Positions 1 through 9,008 are shown, counted from the stretch's first letter. The stretch is 64,000 nucleotides of DNA from Sphingobacterium griseoflavum (GCF_014653155.1 NZ_BNAF01000003.1:248001-312000); one strand, 5' to 3'. Notes: a model not told the origin generated them from the letters alone. Made by a program: numbers and translations.

Positions 1-202
1 TCCAACGAAGTCTTACCTTCGAAACCTTTGAGTGATCAAAATGCACCCCCAATGCACGCATCATCGCCTTTGGGTCTTCCCTAAAATCAAGCAAGTATGT
101 ATAGGCCTCTTTGGCTGTTGTACGATCAACGGACACCTTCATGCGCTGTCCATACAGCGCGGCGTTAAAGAATAGAAAAACGAGTATAGAGCAAATACGC
201 AT
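1..202 (-). CDS. Secreted protein of unknown function, N-terminal part only
   Basis: An open frame starts with ATG at 202 and runs off the left edge after 67 codons, so only the N-terminus is visible. It begins MRICSILVFLFFNAALYGQ, a typical Bacteroidota Sec signal peptide with probable cleavage just before or at the Gln near residue 19. The following roughly 48 residues are soluble and moderately basic. I do not recognise a family in so short a fragment. It lies about 140 bp downstream of dedA on the same strand and behind a terminator-like hairpin, so it is probably transcribed separately. Confidence 0.6.
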   Translation of the reverse strand, partial: MRICSILVFLFFNAALYGQRMKVSVDRTTAKEAYTYLLDFREDPKAMMRALGVHFDHSKVSKVRLRW

Positions 203-329
203 ACGAGATGTTCTTTACAGAATAGACTAGGAAATCTCTGGAATGTTTAACGTCGGTATTCGACTGATTGGTCGCTAAAGATGCACATCAAAGGATAAGA
301 CGTCAGTAATCAGCAGAACATATATTTAT

Positions 330-359
330 AAAAGGAAGCTATTTAAATAACTTCCTTTT
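330..359 (-). terminator. Terminator hairpin at the end of dedA
   Basis: Perfect 9-bp inverted repeat AAAAGGAAG (330-338) / CTTCCTTTT (351-359). The loop contains the dedA stop codon. The arms supply T-rich tails in both directions, so it could work bidirectionally. Confidence 0.55.
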
Positions 360-1002
360 TAGCACTTATTTTTTCTTTAATAAGCCCAAATATGATGGGC
401 AGTATAGATACCAAAATAATCCCGATAACTACTTTTTCGAAATTATCGCGTATCCATGGAATATTACCGAGGAAATAACCCGCCAAGGTAATACCTACAA
501 CCCATAGTACACCGCCCACAAGATTATAGGTCAAGAAGATGGCATATTTCATTTTTCCGACACCAGCAACGAATGGAGCAAACGTACGGACAATAGGCAC
601 AAAACGTGCTATAATAATGGTTTGCGGACCGTGTTTTGCGTAGAATCCATGTGTCTTTACAATATATTCCGGCTTGACCAATTGCTTGCCAAAGAGCCGA
701 AGCTTCACAAATTTATCCCCCGCATATTTACCAATAAGGTAATTGCAGGCATCACCTAGCACAGCGGCAACCAACATTAAGACAATACTGGTCCAAATAT
801 CCAACATCCCTTGGGCAGCAAACATCCCCGTAGCAAAAAGAAGGGAATCTCCCGGCAGAAAGGGCATAATGACCAAACCGGTCTCTACGAAAATAATTAG
901 AAACAAGATCAGGTACACCCAATAATGATACTCGGTAATAAGTGTTGCCAAATGATCATCTATATGTAAGATGAAATCAATGACTGCATAAATAACATCC
1001 AC
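343..1002 (-). CDS. DedA family inner-membrane protein
   Basis: 219 residues with about five hydrophobic segments. It is a DedA/VTT-family integral membrane protein, linked in other bacteria to undecaprenyl-phosphate or phospholipid flipping and membrane homeostasis. Family hallmarks are visible: acidic E40 in FVETG, the PFLPGDSLLF re-entrant loop (residues 47-56), and ARFVPIVRTFAPFVAG (132-147) with the two conserved arginines R133 and R139. The length is normal. It starts 11 nt after the dnaN stop on the same strand, so the two genes are probably co-transcribed, and a hairpin overlaps its own stop codon. Substrate specificity cannot be read from the sequence. Confidence 0.9.
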   Translation of the reverse strand: MDVIYAVIDFILHIDDHLATLITEYHYWVYLILFLIIFVETGLVIMPFLPGDSLLFATGMFAAQGMLDIWTSIVLMLVAAVLGDACNYLIGKYAGDKFVKLRLFGKQLVKPEYIVKTHGFYAKHGPQTIIIARFVPIVRTFAPFVAGVGKMKYAIFLTYNLVGGVLWVVGITLAGYFLGNIPWIRDNFEKVVIGIILVSILPIIFGLIKEKISAKKEVI

Positions 1003-1013
1003 AATAGGAGGGG

Positions 1014-2135
1014 TTAGATATTGTTCAACATAACCGGCATAACGAGCATCAAAATATCCTCATTATCTTCTTTGATTGCAGGAATCAATAAACCTGCCCT
1101 ATTTGGTGTGCTCATTTCGATGACCACTTCGCTAGCGCTCAAGTTATTCAACATCTCTACTAGAAACTTGGCATTAAAACCTATTTCCATATCCTGTCCT
1201 TCAAACTGGCAGCTCAAGCGTTCGTGCGCCTCATTGGAGAAATCCAAATCTTCTGCAGAGATATGAAGTTCGCTTCCTGAAATCTTTAACCTTACCTGAT
1301 GCGTCGTCTTATTTGCAAATATAACCACGCGACGAAGGGTGTTTAGAAACAATAAACGATCTACCGTTAATTTATTTGGATTCACCTGTGGTATAACCGC
1401 CTCATAGTCTGGGTAACGCTCGTCGATTAAACGACAGATCAAATGGATATTTGCGAATTGAAAGAATGCGTTGGTATTGTTATACTCGATGGAAACTACG
1501 GTATCGTCCGAGGGCAAAGACGATTTCAATAAAGTCAATGCTTTTTTCGGCAGGATCAGCGACGTCGGTTTTTCGGAACTAACATCGGTGCGGCGATAGC
1601 GAACTAATTTGTGTGCATCGGTAGATACAAAAGTAATTCCCTGCTCTGCCAGCTGAACCAGTACCCCAGACATGGCCGGACGAAGCTCGTCGTTGCTAAC
1701 CGCAAAAATTGTTTTATTAATAGCCTCCGAAAGGATAGACGCCCCCAATGTAACGGTAGCGACATTATCCACTACGGGAATTTTCGGAAAGTCATCTGCG
1801 TTTTCGCCACTCAATTTATATTTCCCGTCGCCGGCGCTGATTTCAATAGCCAAGGTACTGGTATCGACAGAAAAAGCTACGGGCTGATCAGGAAGAGTCT
1901 TCAATGTTTCGATCAATATTTTAGACGGCATAGCTACACGTCCCTCTTCTTTGGCTTCGATCTGTAAGGATGTCACCATACTCGTTTGTAGATCAGTCGC
2001 CGAAATCGTTAAGAGATTGTCTTTGATTTCGAACAAGAAATTTTCTAGGATGGGAAGAACCGTACTACTACTCGAAGCCCCGCTAATTGCCTGTAATTGT
2101 TTTAATAAAATTGAAGTGGATACAATAAATCTCAT
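1014..2135 (-). CDS. dnaN: DNA polymerase III beta sliding clamp
   Basis: 373 residues from the ATG at 2135 (MRFIVSTSILLKQLQ). The frame stays open upstream to 2198, but the preceding 21 residues look like untranslated leader and the chosen start matches the family N-terminus. The three repeated clamp domains are recognisable, for example LPILENFLFEI, DDFPKIPVV, DELRPAMSGVLV, STDAHKLVRYR, DERYPDYEAVIP, and a C-terminal tail ending in LVMPVMLNN. The clamp encircles DNA and tethers PolC/DnaE for processive replication. It is divergent from holB and is followed after 11 nt by dedA. dnaN is about 5.4 kb from dnaA and not next to it, unlike the classic dnaA-dnaN order. Confidence 0.97.
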   Translation of the reverse strand: MRFIVSTSILLKQLQAISGASSSSTVLPILENFLFEIKDNLLTISATDLQTSMVTSLQIEAKEEGRVAMPSKILIETLKTLPDQPVAFSVDTSTLAIEISAGDGKYKLSGENADDFPKIPVVDNVATVTLGASILSEAINKTIFAVSNDELRPAMSGVLVQLAEQGITFVSTDAHKLVRYRRTDVSSEKPTSLILPKKALTLLKSSLPSDDTVVSIEYNNTNAFFQFANIHLICRLIDERYPDYEAVIPQVNPNKLTVDRLLFLNTLRRVVIFANKTTHQVRLKISGSELHISAEDLDFSNEAHERLSCQFEGQDMEIGFNAKFLVEMLNNLSASEVVIEMSTPNRAGLLIPAIKEDNEDILMLVMPVMLNNI

Positions 2136-2235
2136 TTCCTGAATTTTATAGATTTTTATATGCAATATTACAGAAAAGAATCTACATTTTATAAACACAA
2201 TGTGTCTTAATTCCTATCACAAATTAATTAATTAG

Positions 2236-2243
2236 TACATTTG
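2236..2243 (+). promoter_or_regulatory. Putative -7 promoter element for holB
   Basis: TACATTTG matches the Bacteroidota sigma-A -7 element TAnnTTTG and ends 12 nt before the holB ATG. I see no convincing -33 TTG at the right distance. Confidence 0.4.
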
Positions 2244-2255
2244 TACAATCAATAT

Positions 2256-3398
2256 ATGCAGTTCAAAGAGATCATAGGCCAAGAGGAGGTAAAGAAGCAT
2301 TTGCTACACACGGTGAAGGACAACCGGGTGAGTCATGCTCAGCTTTTCCTAGGACCTGAAGGCTCGGGAAGCTTGGCGCTTGCAGTAGCTTACGCGCAAT
2401 TTATTAACTGCGAAAATAAGCAGATCGATGATAGTTGCGGAGTGTGTAGTTCTTGCAACAAATACCAAAAGCTGATTCACCCAGATTTACATTTTTCCTA
2501 CCCCTTCTTTGCAAAAGGAAAAGAGGATGTCTCAGAAACCTACCTCGAGCTATGGCGGAAAGCTTTTCGTTCCAATCCGTATATGGGGCTTGACTTTTGG
2601 CGGCATAACTTGGACGCAGAAAACAAACAGGCGAACATCAACATTGCGGAAGCGCACAATATTATAAAAAAGCTTAGCTTGAAGGCTTTTGAGGCAGATT
2701 ATAAGGTTCTTATTATGTGGCTTCCGGAATTTTTGGATGTTCAAGGCAATGCATTGCTTAAACTGATCGAAGAACCGCCGGAAAAAACGCTTTTCCTTTT
2801 GGTCGCTGAAAATCAGGATCGTATTTTAAATACCATTATTTCCCGGACTCAGCTGGTCAAAGTAGCCAAGCTGGACCACGATAGGGTGAGGGAATACCTC
2901 GTCACTCAGCTACAGGTAGATGCCCAACGAGCAAATGAAATTTCGCTTATTGCCGACGGTAACGTACAGGCGGCAATTAATCTGCTGGCGAAAGAGGAAA
3001 ATCCTTATTTCGAGCTTCTTATCCAGTGGTTGCGGTTCGTTGTCACGGACTCGGGGCTTCATATTATTCGTTTTTGTGAGGAAGACTTTCCAAAATTAGG
3101 GCGTGAGAATCAGAAAAATTTCTTACTTTATGCCATTAATATGTTGCGACAAATTATCCTTGTACAGCAAGAGCTGCGGCAGCTCGTTCTTCTGCAGGGG
3201 CTGGAGTTGGATTTTGTCGAAAAATTCAGTGCCAATTTTAGTGGTGCGCAGTTGGAAAATGCTGTCGGATTATTGGAAAAAACATATTATAAGGTAGAAC
3301 GCAATGCAAATCCTAAAATATTATTTTTAGATTTATCTTTGCAATTAGTTTTAATATTTAAATACCAAACGTTCCCAAAAGGGACTCAATATATATAA
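2256..3398 (+). CDS. holB: DNA polymerase III delta-prime subunit (clamp loader)
   Basis: 380 residues from the ATG at 2256 (MQFKEIIGQEEVKKHLL); a TTG 15 nt upstream is also in frame but lies inside the promoter motif. It is an AAA+ clamp-loader protein: HAQLFLGPEGSGSLALA occupies the Walker A position but lacks the GKT lysine, as expected for non-hydrolysing delta-prime. A four-cysteine zinc module follows (C in FINCENK, then CGVCSSC). EEPPEKTLFLLVAE and the SRTQ sensor-like segment also fit the family. It leads an apparent operon holB-ricT-gldH-lpxK, with ricT only 11 nt downstream. The holB-ricT neighbourhood also occurs in Firmicutes. Confidence 0.93.
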   Translation: MQFKEIIGQEEVKKHLLHTVKDNRVSHAQLFLGPEGSGSLALAVAYAQFINCENKQIDDSCGVCSSCNKYQKLIHPDLHFSYPFFAKGKEDVSETYLELWRKAFRSNPYMGLDFWRHNLDAENKQANINIAEAHNIIKKLSLKAFEADYKVLIMWLPEFLDVQGNALLKLIEEPPEKTLFLLVAENQDRILNTIISRTQLVKVAKLDHDRVREYLVTQLQVDAQRANEISLIADGNVQAAINLLAKEENPYFELLIQWLRFVVTDSGLHIIRFCEEDFPKLGRENQKNFLLYAINMLRQIILVQQELRQLVLLQGLELDFVEKFSANFSGAQLENAVGLLEKTYYKVERNANPKILFLDLSLQLVLIFKYQTFPKGTQYI

Positions 3399-3409
3399 AA
3401 AAAGAAAAT

Positions 3410-4789
3410 ATGGGATGTGGCAGTTGCTCATCCGGAGGTGGGTGCGGCAGTAGTACAACAACTGTTGCTGGAAAAACCCCTGCAGGGTGCCAAAATAACG
3501 GCTCTTGCATGACTAGCGGATGTAATAAATTAGACGTTTACGATTGGCTTTCCGATATGGATTTGCCATCAAATTATAAACCATTTAATATTGTTGAAGT
3601 AAGATTTAAAGGATCGCGTAAAGATTTCTATATCAATACGGATAATCTTTATTTGGAGATGGGCGAGATGGTCGCTGTCGAACCCTCTACCGGCGGTTTC
3701 GATATTGGCCACGTTTCGCTTACCGGCGAGCTGGTGCGTTTGCAATTAAAAAAGAGCAACGTAAAAGCAGAAGCCGTGCTGAAAAAGATCTACCGCAAAG
3801 CGAATGATGCTGACGTGCAGAAGTATCATGCCGCAAAGGATCTGGAGTGGGAGACCATGCATCGGGCCCGGAACCTCGCGCTAGAACTTGGCTTGTCCAT
3901 GAAAATATCCGATGTGGATTATCAGGGCGATAAGACCAAGGCCACTTTCTACTACACTGCGGAAGGGCGCGTAGACTTCAGGGAGCTGATAAAACGCATG
4001 GCAGAAGCTTTCCGTATCCGTATCGAGATGCGGCAAATCGGAATGCGGCAAGAAGCAAGTCGTTTGGGCGGCATCGGATCCTGTGGACGTGAGCTTTGCT
4101 GCTCCACTTGGCTCACCGATTTCAAAACGGTTTCCACTTCCGCTGCACGCTATCAAAACTTGTCGCTCAATACCCTGAAACTTGCTGGGCAATGCGGGAA
4201 ACTAAAATGCTGCCTCAATTACGAGCTAGATAGCTACATGGACGCTTTGCGAGATATCCCGACAAATGTGGAACGCCTTGATACCGAAGTGGGTATTGCC
4301 TACCTGCAGAAAACCGATATCTTTAAAAAGGTGATGTGGTATGCATATCCTGGCGCAGAAAATTGGATACCGCTCGATGTTCGTCAAGTCAAGGAATACG
4401 CCGAAATGAACAGAGAGGGACGCAAGTCGCAAGATTTGACAGTAAATTTTGAGCCGGAAGAGGTGCAAAAACCGGTATCTTATGATTATGAAAATGTCGT
4501 CGGCCAAGATTCCCTGACACGGCTCGACGATAAAAACAAACGTAAAAAACGCAAGAAACCGAAGGGAAAAAGAGAAACGGCTGCAGAAAACAAGGCCCCA
4601 GAGCAAAAACGCGCTGAATCCAAAAAAACGGAAAGTAAGGATGCTCGACCAGCTGCCGCCCCAAAAAGGGTGCCGCAAGCAGACGACGCTGAGGCTGCAA
4701 ATAAGCCTAAAAGAAAATTCAACCGCAATAAAAACAGAAACAAGAACAGAAGTTCAGAAAACAATAAAAATACAAGTGGCAATTCTTAA
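3410..4789 (+). CDS. ricT: PSP1-domain protein, RicT-like
   Basis: 459 residues. The central part (about 55-290) is the PSP1/RicT region. It has cysteine motifs that in RicT bind iron-sulfur clusters, visible here as GSCGRELCC and AGQCGKLKCC. In Bacillus the RicA/F/T complex tunes RNase Y-dependent mRNA processing; the role in Bacteroidota is not settled. Two unusual extensions flank the core. The first 39 residues are Gly/Ser/Cys-rich (MGCGSCSSGGGCGSS, then GCQNNGSCMTSGC). The last ~85 residues are a very basic, low-complexity Lys/Arg/Asn/Glu tail typical of RNA-binding or disordered regions. It follows holB by 11 nt and is probably co-transcribed with it. Confidence 0.88.
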   Translation: MGCGSCSSGGGCGSSTTTVAGKTPAGCQNNGSCMTSGCNKLDVYDWLSDMDLPSNYKPFNIVEVRFKGSRKDFYINTDNLYLEMGEMVAVEPSTGGFDIGHVSLTGELVRLQLKKSNVKAEAVLKKIYRKANDADVQKYHAAKDLEWETMHRARNLALELGLSMKISDVDYQGDKTKATFYYTAEGRVDFRELIKRMAEAFRIRIEMRQIGMRQEASRLGGIGSCGRELCCSTWLTDFKTVSTSAARYQNLSLNTLKLAGQCGKLKCCLNYELDSYMDALRDIPTNVERLDTEVGIAYLQKTDIFKKVMWYAYPGAENWIPLDVRQVKEYAEMNREGRKSQDLTVNFEPEEVQKPVSYDYENVVGQDSLTRLDDKNKRKKRKKPKGKRETAAENKAPEQKRAESKKTESKDARPAAAPKRVPQADDAEAANKPKRKFNRNKNRNKNRSSENNKNTSGNS

Positions 4790-4864
4790 CTTATACGGGT
4801 GCAGTATCTTAAGGGTACTGCACATCTGCTGTGGTTTTTAGTTGTTTGGTCCTAGACATTCATT

Positions 4865-5335
4865 ATGAAAGATCTTTCGGTACGACTTCTTTTTTTATCC
4901 ATTCTCTTTCTATGTGATGCATGTAACGAGTCTGCTGTTTTTCAGCGCAACGAAAGTATATTAAACCATAGCTGGAGTTATAGTGATATACCGAGATTTG
5001 ATGTTCATGTAACGGATGCAAGCGCACATTATGATATCTGGGTAAACATCAGGCATGATAACGATTACCGATATGCTAATCTTTTTTTCCTGTTACATGA
5101 AAAAGGCCCATTGCTATCCGACACCTCCCACCGGTACGAAATAAAACTTGCTGAACTAGACGGACGATGGACCGGTAAAAGTGCAGGAAGCCTATACGTT
5201 AATCAACTTTTGGTAAAGGATGCCTATCAATTTCCGGATACGGGTATTTACCATTTTGCCATTGAGCAAAATATGCGAGAAAATCCCCTTCGGAATATCA
5301 CCGACGTAGGTATCACGGTTGTTAAAAAGCCATGA
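4865..5335 (+). CDS. gldH: Gliding-motility lipoprotein GldH family
   Basis: 156 residues with a hydrophobic N-terminus followed by Cys20 (LSILFLCDAC), consistent with a lipoprotein signal although Asp at -2 is atypical. The body matches GldH-type proteins: short, beta-rich, with NHSWSYSDIPRFDV, YDIWVNIRHDNDYRYANLFF and a C-terminal NPLRNITDVGITV. GldH is needed for gliding in Flavobacterium johnsoniae, yet the family persists in many non-gliding Bacteroidota, so motility should not be inferred. Its TGA overlaps the lpxK ATG by 4 nt, indicating translational coupling. It sits 75 nt after ricT. Confidence 0.85.
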   Translation: MKDLSVRLLFLSILFLCDACNESAVFQRNESILNHSWSYSDIPRFDVHVTDASAHYDIWVNIRHDNDYRYANLFFLLHEKGPLLSDTSHRYEIKLAELDGRWTGKSAGSLYVNQLLVKDAYQFPDTGIYHFAIEQNMRENPLRNITDVGITVVKKP

Positions 5336-6372
5336 TCCGATTAATCCGTTGGTTACTGCTGCCGGTATCCTTCCTTTACGCAGGAATGATGTGGTTGCGT
5401 AACCGCATGTATGACCTTAATCTGCTGAAAAGTACCTACTTCAAGTTTCCTGTTGTCGTAATCGGTAATTTGGCCGTTGGCGGTACCGGAAAAAGCCCCA
5501 TGACGGAATATGTTTTGCGTATCGTTTTGCCGCTAAGCAATGTCGGGGTGTTGAGCCGTGGCTATGGCCGTAAAACAAAAGGCTTTCGTGAAGTATCCGT
5601 AACTGATGTAGCAGACGAAAGTGGCGATGAGCCGCTACAGATCAAGCGTAAGTTTCCAGAAACAACAGTCGTAGTTTGCGAAAATCGTGTAAAAGGTATA
5701 CAACAGTTGCTCACACGTTGCGCGGCTATCCTTTTGGATGATGCCTACCAACATCGTGCATTGAAACCGAGCTTCTCCATCTTACTATTTGATTACCGTT
5801 CCCTTTTGACAGCGCGCTTTCCACTCCCCACAGGATCTTTTCGGGATGGTTTGCAAGAAAGCAATCGGGCGAATTGTATCGTAGTAACAAAGTGTCCGGA
5901 AGATCTGGATCTCGCGATGAAATCTAAGTTGACAGAAAAGCTTCGTGCGTTCTCGCAAGCCGATATTTTCTTTGCCAAAATAGCCTACGACAACGTGATA
6001 AATCCTGCCGGTAAAGCCTTTCCGAAGACGTCATTACCGAATACATGCGTGCTCTTAGTTACCGGAATTGCAAATCCGCAGCCGCTAACAGAATATCTCC
6101 TCCCAAAAGTGAAAGAGTTGCGTCAAATAAGCTATAACGACCATCATGACTTTTCCGCCAAAGATCTTGATTACATCGGGAAAGAATGGACCAAAATATC
6201 CGACGATAAAAAAATCATCATTACCACGGAAAAGGATATGCAACGTTTCCCTTCCAGCTTTTCAGCCCGATATCCAATTTATTTCATTCCTATACAACCC
6301 CAAATCCTCTTTGGGGAAGCGCCTATTTTTGAAAACATAGTGAGAAAAGCATTTCGTGTAAGCGAAATGTAA
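5332..6372 (+). CDS. lpxK: Tetraacyldisaccharide 4'-kinase (lipid A synthesis)
   Basis: 346 residues. LpxK phosphorylates the 4' position of the tetraacyldisaccharide-1-phosphate lipid A precursor at the inner membrane. An N-terminal membrane anchor (about residues 5-22) precedes the P-loop GNLAVGGTGKSP (45-56). LLDDAYQHRAL is the conserved DDxxQH motif, and TTEKDMQRFP near the C-terminus is also typical. The length fits the family. The ATG overlaps the gldH stop in ATGA. Its presence shows a Gram-negative outer membrane with lipid A. Confidence 0.95.
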   Translation: MIRLIRWLLLPVSFLYAGMMWLRNRMYDLNLLKSTYFKFPVVVIGNLAVGGTGKSPMTEYVLRIVLPLSNVGVLSRGYGRKTKGFREVSVTDVADESGDEPLQIKRKFPETTVVVCENRVKGIQQLLTRCAAILLDDAYQHRALKPSFSILLFDYRSLLTARFPLPTGSFRDGLQESNRANCIVVTKCPEDLDLAMKSKLTEKLRAFSQADIFFAKIAYDNVINPAGKAFPKTSLPNTCVLLVTGIANPQPLTEYLLPKVKELRQISYNDHHDFSAKDLDYIGKEWTKISDDKKIIITTEKDMQRFPSSFSARYPIYFIPIQPQILFGEAPIFENIVRKAFRVSEM

Positions 6373-6472
6373 ATGAATATTAATAGACGTTAAATTACCC
6401 TAAATAAAAACCTAGCTATAAGCAAGTTAACAGTTATTCCATTACTTTTATACAAACAAAGTTGATGAAGGA

Positions 6473-6859
6473 ATGAAAAATCTAAAGAAACTCTTGATTG
6501 GCTGCATGCTATTAATCGGCGTGAGCAGCTATGCACAAGAACGACAAGGTCGTGGCAATATGCAAAATATGAATCCAGCAGACCGTGCAAAAAATACCGT
6601 AGCGCGATTGACCGAGCAGTTGCAACTGGATAAAGGTCAACAAGACTCTATTTACAAACAGGTATTTGCGCAGGCGCAGCATGAAAAACAACTGTTTAGC
6701 GCGGCTGGAAGTGATCGGGAGAAGTTACGCACATCTATGCAGTCCTCACGTGAGCAATACGCGATTAAAATAAAACAATTTCTCAATGAGGACCAAGCAA
6801 AGAAATATGATGAATTAAGCCGGCAATGGTCGCAAAGACGACCGAGACAAAACCAATAA
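6473..6859 (+). CDS. Small secreted Spy/CpxP-like protein
   Basis: 128 residues: signal peptide (about 1-21, cleavage in SSYA-Q), then a Gln/Arg/Asn-rich helical protein with the motif LTEQLQLDKGQQDSIYKQV. This resembles the LTxxQ-type helix of Spy/CpxP-like periplasmic proteins that are common in Bacteroidota. A chaperone-like or stress-sensing role is an analogy only. A second protein of the same design follows 206 bp downstream (7066-7452), so this looks like an old tandem duplication with strong divergence. A strong terminator closes the gene. Confidence 0.7.
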   Translation: MKNLKKLLIGCMLLIGVSSYAQERQGRGNMQNMNPADRAKNTVARLTEQLQLDKGQQDSIYKQVFAQAQHEKQLFSAAGSDREKLRTSMQSSREQYAIKIKQFLNEDQAKKYDELSRQWSQRRPRQNQ

Positions 6860-6888
6860 CATCATACCAATATACTAAAATATCAATT

Positions 6889-6917
6889 GGCGCAGGAAAT
6901 TTTCTGCGCTTTTTTGT
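6889..6917 (+). terminator. Rho-independent terminator
   Basis: Stem GCGCAG (6890-6895) / CTGCGC (6904-6909), extended by the A/T-rich inner bases, followed by TTTTTTG. It ends the transcript of the small secreted protein gene upstream. Confidence 0.8.
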
Positions 6918-7065
6918 TTTGCCAAACCGTTTAATACGACCACAGCGTTAATGAATGTTAAATTGTAACATACATGATACAATTCAGACAATAAATGCAT
7001 ACTTATTGCTGTTATTATATCAAAAGGAATAATTATTAATAGTTTAAAAACAAAATTGTATTGTC

Positions 7066-7452
7066 ATGAAAAAGATCATTTTAACAGGTATCGGTTTATT
7101 ATTTGCAATTACGATGTCTTTTGCACAGAGCAATCCCGAAGAAGCAGCCAAACAAGAAGTAGCAGTTCTCACCGAAAAGTTGACATTAACAGAGGATCAG
7201 CAAACCAGCGTTTTACAAATCGTTTGGGAAGGTGCCAAAGCGAAAGCCGCCGTTAAAGAAGATGCTACGTTATCGCCAGAAGTCTTAGTGGAATCCCTTC
7301 ACAAAATACAGGCAACAACAGATGCACAGGTAGCAGAAAAACTCTCTGACGAGCAGAAACCTGTTTTTGAGAAGTTAATTTCCGAGCGACCTAAGGAGAC
7401 AGCGCCCATTCCCGTAGAAATCCCAGAACAGCCCACGCAGCCTGAGCTATAA
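7066..7452 (+). CDS. Small secreted Spy/CpxP-like protein, second copy
   Basis: 128 residues with signal peptide MKKIILTGIGLLFAITMSFAQ, then a mainly helical acidic domain containing LTEKLTLTEDQQTSVLQIV (compare LTEQLQLDKGQQDSIYKQV in the upstream gene). A Pro/Glu-rich tail ends the protein (PIPVEIPEQPTQPEL). The two genes share length, architecture and the LTE-L-L-QQ motif but little else, and the upstream one is basic while this one is acidic. It is followed by a convergent terminator shared with dnaA. Function is unknown; it is a periplasmic small protein by signal peptide. Confidence 0.7.
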   Translation: MKKIILTGIGLLFAITMSFAQSNPEEAAKQEVAVLTEKLTLTEDQQTSVLQIVWEGAKAKAAVKEDATLSPEVLVESLHKIQATTDAQVAEKLSDEQKPVFEKLISERPKETAPIPVEIPEQPTQPEL

Positions 7453-7522
7453 GGTATATTACTACACGTTTACCAGCGCTAGCATTATTAAATCGTAACA
7501 ATAGTACGCTCAGGTAAACAAA

Positions 7523-7554
7523 AAAATGCGAAATCGTTTATGATTTCGCATTTT
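7523..7554. terminator. Bidirectional terminator between a secreted-protein gene and dnaA
   Basis: Perfect 13-bp inverted repeat AAAATGCGAAATC (7523-7535) / GATTTCGCATTTT (7542-7554) with a 6-nt loop between two convergent genes. The A and T flanks give U-tracts in both directions. Confidence 0.85.
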
Positions 7555-7580
7555 AACATACAAAGATTGAAAGTAAATCT

Positions 7581-9008
7581 TTAGGAAGTTTTTAATTTCT
7601 TTTGGATATCCTGCACGTACGTTTTAAATTTTTTGTCGGTTTCTATTAAATCCTCGACCGTTTGGCAGGCATAAATTACCGTTGAATGATCACGCCCGCC
7701 GAAGAAGCTGCCAATAGACTTTAGCGACGACTTCGTATGGTTCTTCGCAAGATACATAGAGATTTGACGAGCCTGGACAATTTCGCGTTTACGCACTTTA
7801 GATTTCACCATTTCCACAGGAACTTCAAAATACTCACAAACCAATTTTTGGATATACTCCATGGATATCTCTTTGTGCGTATTCTTCACAAAGTTCTTCA
7901 ACATAGATTTGGCCAAATTTAAATCGATCTCTTTGCGGTTTAAAGTAGATTGTGCTAAAAGTGAAACCATTGCACCTTCAAGCTCGCGCACACTATTGTC
8001 AATTTGTGTTGCGACATATTCCATGACATTCTCTGGCAACTCTATACCATCGGAATACATTTTTTTCTTCAAGATAGCCATTCTGGTTTCTAGATCAGGA
8101 ATTTGGATATCTGCAGACAAACCCCATTTGAAACGACTCAACAAGCGTTCCTCCAGCCCGGAAAGATCTTTAGGAGCTTTATCCGAAGTGAGGATGATCT
8201 GTTTTCCCGATTGATGTAGATGATTAAAGATGTGGAAGAAGATATCTTGCGTTTTTTCTTTGCCCGCAAAATTGTGTACATCGTCCATGATGATGACATC
8301 CATTGCTTGGTAAAAGTTTACAAAGTCATTGATCGTGTTGTTCTTTAAAGAATCAACGAATTGCTGACAAAACTTCTCACAAGAAACATAAATCACCAGT
8401 TTGTCGGGAAGATTTCTTTTAATTTCATTGCCGATAGCTTGCGCTAAATGGGTTTTTCCCAACCCTACATCACCATAGACCATCAATGGGTTGAAAGATG
8501 TTCCACCTGGTTTGTTTGCTACAGCAAAACCTGCCGAACGCGCCAACCGATTACATTCTCCCTCGATAAAGTTGTCGAAAGTGTAATGATGGTTAAGCTG
8601 GGGATCGACCTGTAGCTTTTTCAATCCTGGAATAACAAAAGGATTTTTGATATTCTTGTTCAAAGCAACCGGAACAGGAATAGATTGCTTTTTCCCCTCC
8701 GCACCATTGCCATTGGAAGGAATATTAGTGGTATAAGGCGTATTGGCAGATGATTTGTCTACAATGATATTGTATTCCAAACGCCCTTGCTCACCTAAAA
8801 ATTTCTTAATGGTTTTGCGGAGAATACCTACATAATGTTCTTCCAACCATTCGTAGAAAAATACAGAAGGCACCTGAATAGTCAAAACGTTTCCATTAAG
8901 ACCAACCGCTTTAACGGGTTCAAACCAGGTCTTGAAACTTTGCGCAGGAATATTGTCTTTTATGATTTGTAGACAGCTATTCCAGACACTTGTACACGTT
9001 TTTTCCAT
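7581..9008 (-). CDS. dnaA: Chromosomal replication initiator DnaA
   Basis: 475 residues from the ATG at 9008 (MEKTCTSVWNSC); an in-frame ATG 39 nt upstream adds residues not typical of the family. Domain I is at the N-terminus (CLQIIKDNIPAQSFKTWFEPV). The AAA+ domain shows Walker A GDVGLGKTHLAQ, Walker B VIIMDDVHNF and sensor SRFKWG. Domain IV carries the DNA-binding signature (RKREIVQARQISMYLAK, then GGRDHSTVIYACQ). It binds DnaA boxes (TTATCCACA) and opens oriC. One near-consensus box (TGTGGAAAA, 9273-9281) lies upstream, compatible with autoregulation. It is not adjacent to dnaN or to the best oriC candidate. Confidence 0.97.
   Translation of the reverse strand: MEKTCTSVWNSCLQIIKDNIPAQSFKTWFEPVKAVGLNGNVLTIQVPSVFFYEWLEEHYVGILRKTIKKFLGEQGRLEYNIIVDKSSANTPYTTNIPSNGNGAEGKKQSIPVPVALNKNIKNPFVIPGLKKLQVDPQLNHHYTFDNFIEGECNRLARSAGFAVANKPGGTSFNPLMVYGDVGLGKTHLAQAIGNEIKRNLPDKLVIYVSCEKFCQQFVDSLKNNTINDFVNFYQAMDVIIMDDVHNFAGKEKTQDIFFHIFNHLHQSGKQIILTSDKAPKDLSGLEERLLSRFKWGLSADIQIPDLETRMAILKKKMYSDGIELPENVMEYVATQIDNSVRELEGAMVSLLAQSTLNRKEIDLNLAKSMLKNFVKNTHKEISMEYIQKLVCEYFEVPVEMVKSKVRKREIVQARQISMYLAKNHTKSSLKSIGSFFGGRDHSTVIYACQTVEDLIETDKKFKTYVQDIQKKLKTS

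Noticed and set aside
4226..4782. Long antisense open frames opposite the ricT C-terminal half.
   Set aside because: They mirror the low-complexity Lys/Arg codons of ricT, and have no family match or separate start signals.
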